Source: G039029935 sp039029935 (lineage in GTDB: Bacteria; Chloroflexota; Anaerolineae; Caldilineales; Caldilineaceae). Taken from it: a stretch of 9,710 nucleotides of DNA. Below the pieces are notes generated by a model. It saw only the letters and a list, made by a program, of their open reading frames with translations. It searched no databases and was not told the DNA's origin. Below, in pieces: positions 5,484 to 9,710 of the stretch (position 1 is the stretch's first letter; every line of letters begins with the position of its first letter). The DNA lies in assembly GCA_039029935.1 (NCBI GenBank), contig JBCCFC010000439.1, forward strand, positions 1 to 9,710. The letters are read 5' to 3'. The position numbers were made by a program, and so were the translations under genes.

Positions 5484-8201
5484 ATGGCAGAAATCAATAT
5501 GCCCAAAGCATATGAGCCGTTAACCGTTGAAGAAGAACTCTATGCTTGGTGGGAAGAAAATGGTTTTTTTAAGCCCGAACAGCAGATTGAAATTGGGTTG
5601 GCAGACCCTGAACAGACACCCTTTGTTATCTCTATGCCGCCACCAAATGTCACAGGTGCCTTGCATCTTGGTCATGCCATCACCAGCAGCGTTGAGGACC
5701 TGTTAATTCGCTACAATCGCATGTTGGGGCGACCCACGTTATGGGTTCCAGGGACAGATCATGCGGGCATCGCCACACAGAATGTAGTTGAGCGCAAATT
5801 GGAGCAGCAAGGAAATAGCCGTCAGGAGCTGGGGCGGACGCGCTTTATTCAGGAAGTTTGGGATTGGAAGGATGAATATCATGGACGCATTACGGGGCAA
5901 CAACGACGACTGGGTATCTCCTGTGACTGGGGGCGTGAACGTTTTACGCTGGATGATGGTCTGAGCGATGCGGTTCTGGAGGCGTTTGTTCGGCTCTACA
6001 ACGAAGGGCTGATTTATCGTGGCACATACTTGGTTAATTGGTCGCCACATCTGCAAACGGCTGTCTCTGATCTGGAGGTTGAGTATAGTGAGGAGCCAGG
6101 GACGCTCTATCACTTTAAATATATGCTCAAAGACTCTGATCAGCATATCCCTGTTGCCACCACACGCCCAGAGACGATTTTGGGTGATACCGCGGTTGCG
6201 GTTCATCCGGAAGACGAACGCTATCGACATCTGATTGGGCAGACCGCTATTGTTCCCATGCTGGGGCGTGAAATCCCAGTCATCGGCGATAGCTACGTAG
6301 ATCGGGAATTTGGTACAGGCGCGCTGAAGATCACACCGGGGCATGACCCCAATGACTATGAGATTGGCGAACGTCATGACCTGCCCATCATCAACATCAT
6401 GAACAAGGATGCGACGCTCAACGAAGAGGCGGGGGCGTATCAGGACATGGACCGCTTTGATGCACGTCAGAGTTTATGGGCAGACATGGATGCAGCAGGG
6501 TTGACCCTCAAAACGCAGCCACATACGTTGCGTGTTCCGCGCTCGCAGCGGGGTGGCGAGGTCATTGAACCGCTGGTCAGCACCCAATGGTTTGTCAAGA
6601 TGGAGCCGCTTGCCAAGCCTGCGATTGAAGCCGTTCGCAGCGGCGAAATTCAGATTGTTCCGCAACGTTTTGAGAAGATTTACTTTAATTGGTTAGAGAA
6701 TATCCGTGACTGGTGTATCAGCCGTCAACTATGGTGGGGACATCGCATTCCTGTTTGGTATGGGCCGGATGATCACGCTTTTGCTGCCCGCAATGAGAGT
6801 GAAGCATTGCAAATGGCAACAGAACACTATGGCAAAACCGTTCCATTAGAACAGGATACTGATGTTCTCGACACATGGTTTAGCAGTGGGCTGTGGCCGT
6901 TTAGCACGCTTGGGTGGCCTGAGCAGACGGATGACTTAGAGACCTATTACCCAACAGAAGTGATGGAAACGGGATACGATATCATCTTCTTCTGGGTTGC
7001 GCGCATGATCATGTTGGGCATGAAGTTTACGGGCAAGGTTCCCTTCCGCACCATTTATTTGCATGGGCTTGTCAGAGATGAAACCGGACGTAAGATGAGT
7101 AAGAGCTTGGGCAACGTACTTGACCCACTCGATCTCATCCGCGATTATGGTACAGACGCATTGCGCTTTACACTGCTTACTGGCGGGACACCGGGCAATG
7201 ACATGAAACTGAGTGTCACACGTATTGAGTCGAACCGGAATTTTGCCAACAAGATTTGGAATGCGGCACGCTTTGTGATCATGAATTTGGCCGAGCATCC
7301 GATGCAGTTGGATGACAATGTTGATTTGACTGCACGGACTTATCAACTGCCTTCGTCAGACGAACTGGCACTGGCTGACCAATGGATTCTGCACCGTTTG
7401 GCAGATGTTAAGCAGGGTGCGACGCGCTTGATTAACAATTGGCAATTGGGTGAGGCCGGGCGGCAACTCTATGAATTCCTGTGGAATGAATATTGTGATT
7501 GGTACATTGAGGCGTCGAAGATTCGGCTCAACAGTGGCACAGAGGCAGAAGCACAGGCCACGCGCCAGGTACTGGCGTATGTACTTGAGCAAAGTCTGCG
7601 TCTGTTGCATCCATATATGCCTTACGTCACAGAAGCGATCTGGCAAAATTTGCCTGCAATGGGTGGTGACAACCGTGCGTTGATGGTCAGTCGATGGCCT
7701 GACGCGGCAGGACGTGCAGATAAGGATGCTGCTGATGGCTTTGAACGCATTCAGGAGATGGTTCGTTCGATTCGGAATGCGCGTAGTGAGTATAACGTTG
7801 CTCCTGCTCGACGGATTGCAGCAAACTTTAATGCAGATGACCAAGCAACCATGTTGCAAGAAAATGTTGATTTGTTGGTTTTCTTGGCGCGGTTGGATGC
7901 AGACAAAGTTGAAATTGCGGCTGACCTCGAAGCCCCTGCCAAGTCTGCAACGTTGGCCGTTGGGAATGTCAGCATTTATCTGCCGCTGGCAGGGATGGTT
8001 GACTTGGATGCCGAGCGTAAACGTATCCAAAAAGAGTTAGACGGTCTGGATAAACGCATTCGGGGTGCGGAGGGAAAGCTTAATAACAAAGGGTTTATTG
8101 AGAAAGCTCCCGCCAATGTTGTTGAACGTGAACGTGAGCGATTGGCCGAAATGCAGGCACAACGAACTCAATTAGCAGAAGGATTGGCAGACCTAGAGTA
8201 G
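5484..8201 (+). CDS. valS: Valyl-tRNA synthetase
   Basis: A cytoplasmic class I synthetase that joins valine to tRNA-Val using ATP and edits mischarged threonine. The 905-residue product is of normal bacterial length. The N-terminal catalytic domain has PPPNVTGALHLGHA, with the HIGH-type motif HLGH at 61-64. The CP1 editing domain shows TTRPET at 226-231. The second half of the catalytic core has DWCISRQLWWGHRIP, then DTWFSSGLWPFSTLGWP, and KMSKS at 537-541. An all-helical anticodon-binding domain follows. The last 60 or so residues (from about LDAERKRIQKELDGLDKRI) form the charged coiled-coil tRNA arm typical of ValS. The start is ATG 5484, because GAAGGAAG lies at 5474-5481 and MAEINMPKAYEP fits the family; the in-frame GTG 5472 would overlap that site. 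Expression is set by the T-box leader. Confidence 0.98.
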   Translation: MAEINMPKAYEPLTVEEELYAWWEENGFFKPEQQIEIGLADPEQTPFVISMPPPNVTGALHLGHAITSSVEDLLIRYNRMLGRPTLWVPGTDHAGIATQNVVERKLEQQGNSRQELGRTRFIQEVWDWKDEYHGRITGQQRRLGISCDWGRERFTLDDGLSDAVLEAFVRLYNEGLIYRGTYLVNWSPHLQTAVSDLEVEYSEEPGTLYHFKYMLKDSDQHIPVATTRPETILGDTAVAVHPEDERYRHLIGQTAIVPMLGREIPVIGDSYVDREFGTGALKITPGHDPNDYEIGERHDLPIINIMNKDATLNEEAGAYQDMDRFDARQSLWADMDAAGLTLKTQPHTLRVPRSQRGGEVIEPLVSTQWFVKMEPLAKPAIEAVRSGEIQIVPQRFEKIYFNWLENIRDWCISRQLWWGHRIPVWYGPDDHAFAARNESEALQMATEHYGKTVPLEQDTDVLDTWFSSGLWPFSTLGWPEQTDDLETYYPTEVMETGYDIIFFWVARMIMLGMKFTGKVPFRTIYLHGLVRDETGRKMSKSLGNVLDPLDLIRDYGTDALRFTLLTGGTPGNDMKLSVTRIESNRNFANKIWNAARFVIMNLAEHPMQLDDNVDLTARTYQLPSSDELALADQWILHRLADVKQGATRLINNWQLGEAGRQLYEFLWNEYCDWYIEASKIRLNSGTEAEAQATRQVLAYVLEQSLRLLHPYMPYVTEAIWQNLPAMGGDNRALMVSRWPDAAGRADKDAADGFERIQEMVRSIRNARSEYNVAPARRIAANFNADDQATMLQENVDLLVFLARLDADKVEIAADLEAPAKSATLAVGNVSIYLPLAGMVDLDAERKRIQKELDGLDKRIRGAEGKLNNKGFIEKAPANVVERERERLAEMQAQRTQLAEGLADLE

Positions 8202-8215
8202 TTGAAAGTGAAAAA

Positions 8216-8257
8216 TTGAAAGTTGAGAGTTATGCATTTGTAACTTTCAACTTTCAA
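8216..8257 (+). repeat. 17-bp hairpin after valS, feeding into the heptamer array
   Basis: Positions 8216-8232 (TTGAAAGTTGAGAGTTA) pair with 8241-8257, one G-U pair, around an eight-base loop. The right arm is the first two copies of the AACTTTC array; the left arm contains inverted copies (GAAAGTT). It starts 14 bases after the valS stop and is not followed by a clean T tract. It may protect the 3' end of the valS mRNA or slow polymerase. Confidence 0.75.
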
Positions 8258-8290
8258 CTTTCAACTTTCAACTTTCAACTTTCAACTTTT
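8242..8290. repeat. Heptanucleotide tandem array (AACTTTC)x7
   Basis: Six perfect copies of AACTTTC run from 8242 to 8283. A seventh copy, AACTTTT (8284-8290), and a last AAC follow, then the ATG of the next gene. Inverted relatives (GTTGAAAGT at 8201-8209, GAAAGTT at 8218-8224) lie upstream. Short tandem heptamers like this are known from intergenic DNA of cyanobacteria and other bacteria and vary in copy number by slippage. Each unit is 7 bases, so a change in copy number moves the reading frame of anything translated across it. Confidence 0.95.
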
Positions 8291-8293
8291 AAC

Positions 8294-8644
8294 ATGTCTC
8301 AAGATAATTATTGGTTAACACGGCTCAAAGAAGCGCGCTTTCTCTTTGCACAGCGACCAGAACGCGCTCCCCTCGTTGAAACGCCGACGAATGCGGATGA
8401 ATTGCTGCGCTCATCAATCCGCCAGTCAGCACGAAGCCGAATTAGCGGTGTCCTGCGTCAATTGCGCGCTGTGCATGGGTTGACCTATGAAGATATTCAC
8501 AACGCCACTGGGCTTTCCCAACAACTGCTCTTTGACATCGAATTCAAAGACCAACGCCTCACACTAGAGCAACTTGATCTTTTGGCCCAACTCTACAACT
8601 ATTCTCTTAGTGATATTTTGGGTGTGGACATCGACCTGTTTTGA
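8294..8644 (+). CDS. Small Cro/CI-type helix-turn-helix protein
   Basis: A 116-residue, probably cytoplasmic DNA-binding protein. Residues 51-112 follow the XRE helix-turn-helix pattern: VLRQLRAVHGLTYEDIHNATGLSQQLLFDIEFKDQ..LTLEQLDLLAQLYNYSLSDILG. Helices 2 and 3 fall at about TYEDIHNATG and SQQLLFDIE. The first 50 residues are charged and unassigned. ATG 8294 is chosen because earlier in-frame starts (GTG/ATG near 8216) would make the protein translate the heptamer repeats. No Shine-Dalgarno sequence precedes 8294; the repeat array occupies that place, so translation may be leaderless-like or weak. Neighbours are valS and a surface protein. Its target is unknown; autoregulation or control of the downstream gene is possible but not shown. 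Confidence 0.75.
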   Translation: MSQDNYWLTRLKEARFLFAQRPERAPLVETPTNADELLRSSIRQSARSRISGVLRQLRAVHGLTYEDIHNATGLSQQLLFDIEFKDQRLTLEQLDLLAQLYNYSLSDILGVDIDLF

Positions 8645-8689
8645 AATCATTTTTGACAGTAACTTATTAAACTATTTTCCTGCATAAGC

Positions 8690-8698
8690 TGTTATACT
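8690..8698 (+). promoter_or_regulatory. Candidate extended -10 promoter for the surface protein gene
   Basis: TGTTATACT is an extended -10 (TG, one base, TATACT) located about 80 bases before the start codon. A TTGACA at 8653-8658 is too far away (34-base spacer) to be its -35, so recognition would rely on the extended motif. Confidence 0.45.
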
Positions 8699-8779
8699 AT
8701 CGAAAGGTATTGGTGATTTTTATTGCTGTGCGCGTCTGTTTGCGCATCTATTCTGACAGGGCAGGAGTGATTTGAGTTG

Positions 8780-9710
8780 ATGAATAGGATGACATGGATT
8801 GGCCTTTGTGTATTTGTGCTGGGTTTCTTTTTTCTAAACACACAATCTTTGTCTGCACAAACAAACCTACCGATTACCAAAAGCACACAACAGGCAACTG
8901 ATTTAATTGTCCAACAATCTGTCTCACCTGCTATTGTGGCGGCAGGGGGGGGAGTGACATACACCATTCTCGTTGAAAATCAAATCGATGAGTCTGCACA
9001 TGACTTGGTGATCGAATCCATACTGCCCGCGGAAATCACCAACCGCACAGTCAATGGTTTAGATGCGCCTGCCACGCTGACATTAGATGTCGCACCGCCC
9101 ACTGGTGTCAGCTATCGCTGGCTTTTATCAACACTCGCTACTGGCGAACAAATCAAAATCATCATTCAAGGCCGTGTCGCTACCAATGTCCCTGAAAATA
9201 CTACATTGACTAGTTCTGTGACAGTCCGTTCGCGTAGTGACCTCAATCCCATTGATAATGTGGACAGTGTTTCGTTCTATGTTGGGGCTTCACAGGTAAA
9301 TTTTGATGATTTTCTGTATAAAACGACCGAAAACGAGGAGAGTATACGACTACGTGTCACCTTAGAACCATCAAATCCTACAAGCGAAATTCGTGTACCC
9401 TACCATGTTCAGGATGGCACAGCGATCTTAAACAGCGACTATCAACAGCCTGCCACTGCCACATTGGTGTTTGCACCTGGACAGACTGAGGCATTTATCG
9501 ACATCGACATTGTTGATGATGGGTTGGACGAGACTGATGAATTATTAACCGTGCGTTTGGGTCAACATGAACCATTGAATGCCGCTGTGGGGACGCAGTC
9601 AGAGACAACGGTTATGATTATTGATGATGATCCAACGCCTTCAATTTCTATCAGTGGTATCACCGTCAATGAGCGTGAATCCACCGCACTTGTTGAGTTA
9701 AGCCTTTCTG
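8780..9710 (+). CDS. Secreted DUF11 / Calx-beta repeat surface protein (partial, runs off the window)
   Basis: The open frame continues to the window edge (310 codons, no stop). An N-terminal signal peptide is visible: MNRMTW, a hydrophobic stretch (about 6-20), and a likely cleavage after LSA at about residue 26. Residues 40-155 resemble a DUF11-type beta-sandwich (GVTYTILVENQ...ILPAEI...SSVTVRSRSDLNP). Residues 173-284 form a Calx-beta domain, with FDDFLYKTTENEES, VQDGTAILNSDYQQPATATL.F.PGQTE, DDGLDETDELLTV and MIIDDD; its acidic clusters are the expected calcium sites. A second Calx-beta begins at about 287. Such proteins are extracellular, often adhesive or cell-wall linked. The start is ATG 8780, or the adjacent in-frame TTG 8777 or ATG 8789; AGGAG is at 8763-8767. 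Codons 56-58 are a run of eight Gs. Confidence 0.85.
   Translation, partial: MNRMTWIGLCVFVLGFFFLNTQSLSAQTNLPITKSTQQATDLIVQQSVSPAIVAAGGGVTYTILVENQIDESAHDLVIESILPAEITNRTVNGLDAPATLTLDVAPPTGVSYRWLLSTLATGEQIKIIIQGRVATNVPENTTLTSSVTVRSRSDLNPIDNVDSVSFYVGASQVNFDDFLYKTTENEESIRLRVTLEPSNPTSEIRVPYHVQDGTAILNSDYQQPATATLVFAPGQTEAFIDIDIVDDGLDETDELLTVRLGQHEPLNAAVGTQSETTVMIIDDDPTPSISISGITVNERESTALVELSLS

Noticed and set aside
5294..5515. 73-codon plus-strand frame over the T-box
   Set aside because: It is fully explained by the structured T-box RNA and runs into the start of valS. There is no sign of a real product.
5739..6377. Long open frame on the minus strand inside valS (212 codons)
   Set aside because: It lies wholly in the antisense of a clear valS, has no ribosome binding site and encodes no recognisable domain. 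The same holds for the 224-codon minus frame at 7356-8030.
8216..8293. N-terminal extension of the HTH protein through the heptamer repeats
   Set aside because: The extension would be mostly repeated FQLSTFN residues produced by the tandem DNA repeat. It is unlike any protein domain and varies with repeat number. ATG 8294 is preferred.
8653..8698. TTGACA (8653) with TATACT (8693) as a -35/-10 pair
   Set aside because: The spacer is 34 bases, far outside the usual 16-19. Only the extended -10 is retained, as a tentative call.

Overview
The window looks like chromosomal DNA of a moderately GC-balanced, Gram-positive-like or Chloroflexota-like bacterium. The phylum is an inference. It rests on a T-box-controlled valS, the DUF11/Calx-beta surface protein, the heptanucleotide repeats and the flavour of the ribosomal proteins; no single feature proves it. 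All supported genes lie on the + strand.

Layout: (1) Positions 45-909 hold the rplM-rpsI ribosomal operon (L13, S9), closed by a strong intrinsic terminator at 1003-1047. (2) At 1081-1695 is a divergent MoaB/MogA-fold protein with altered binding loops. At 1808-2917 is a Gfo/Idh/MocA-family NAD(P)-dependent oxidoreductase. (3) Positions 3001-4868 hold a visibly AT-richer two-gene cassette: an ABC/SMC-like AAA ATPase whose stop codon overlaps the start of a zinc-finger HNH nuclease. This matches the Septu (PtuA-PtuB) anti-phage defence architecture and is the main accessory system here. Its end overlaps (ATGA) the start of a decayed, frameshifted 5' remnant of rsmA/ksgA (4865 to about 5039). 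(4) Positions 5053-5417 hold a sigma-70-type promoter and a complete T-box leader. A GUC (valine) specifier, the T-box UGGU motif and a terminator are all readable, and the leader controls valS (5484-8201). (5) After valS there is a 17-bp hairpin merging into a perfect AACTTTC heptamer array. The array runs up to the start codon of a small Cro/CI-type helix-turn-helix protein (8294-8644). (6) From 8780 to the window edge is the 5' part of a secreted DUF11 and Calx-beta repeat protein. Its early coding region carries a run of eight Gs.

How the genes work together: L13 and S9 are co-transcribed parts of the two ribosomal subunits. valS is likely induced when uncharged tRNA-Val accumulates. The ATPase and HNH nuclease are translationally coupled and probably form one defence complex. 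The rsmA remnant beside the cassette suggests that this locus was rearranged when the cassette arrived. No tRNA, rRNA, CRISPR array, transposase or integrase was seen.
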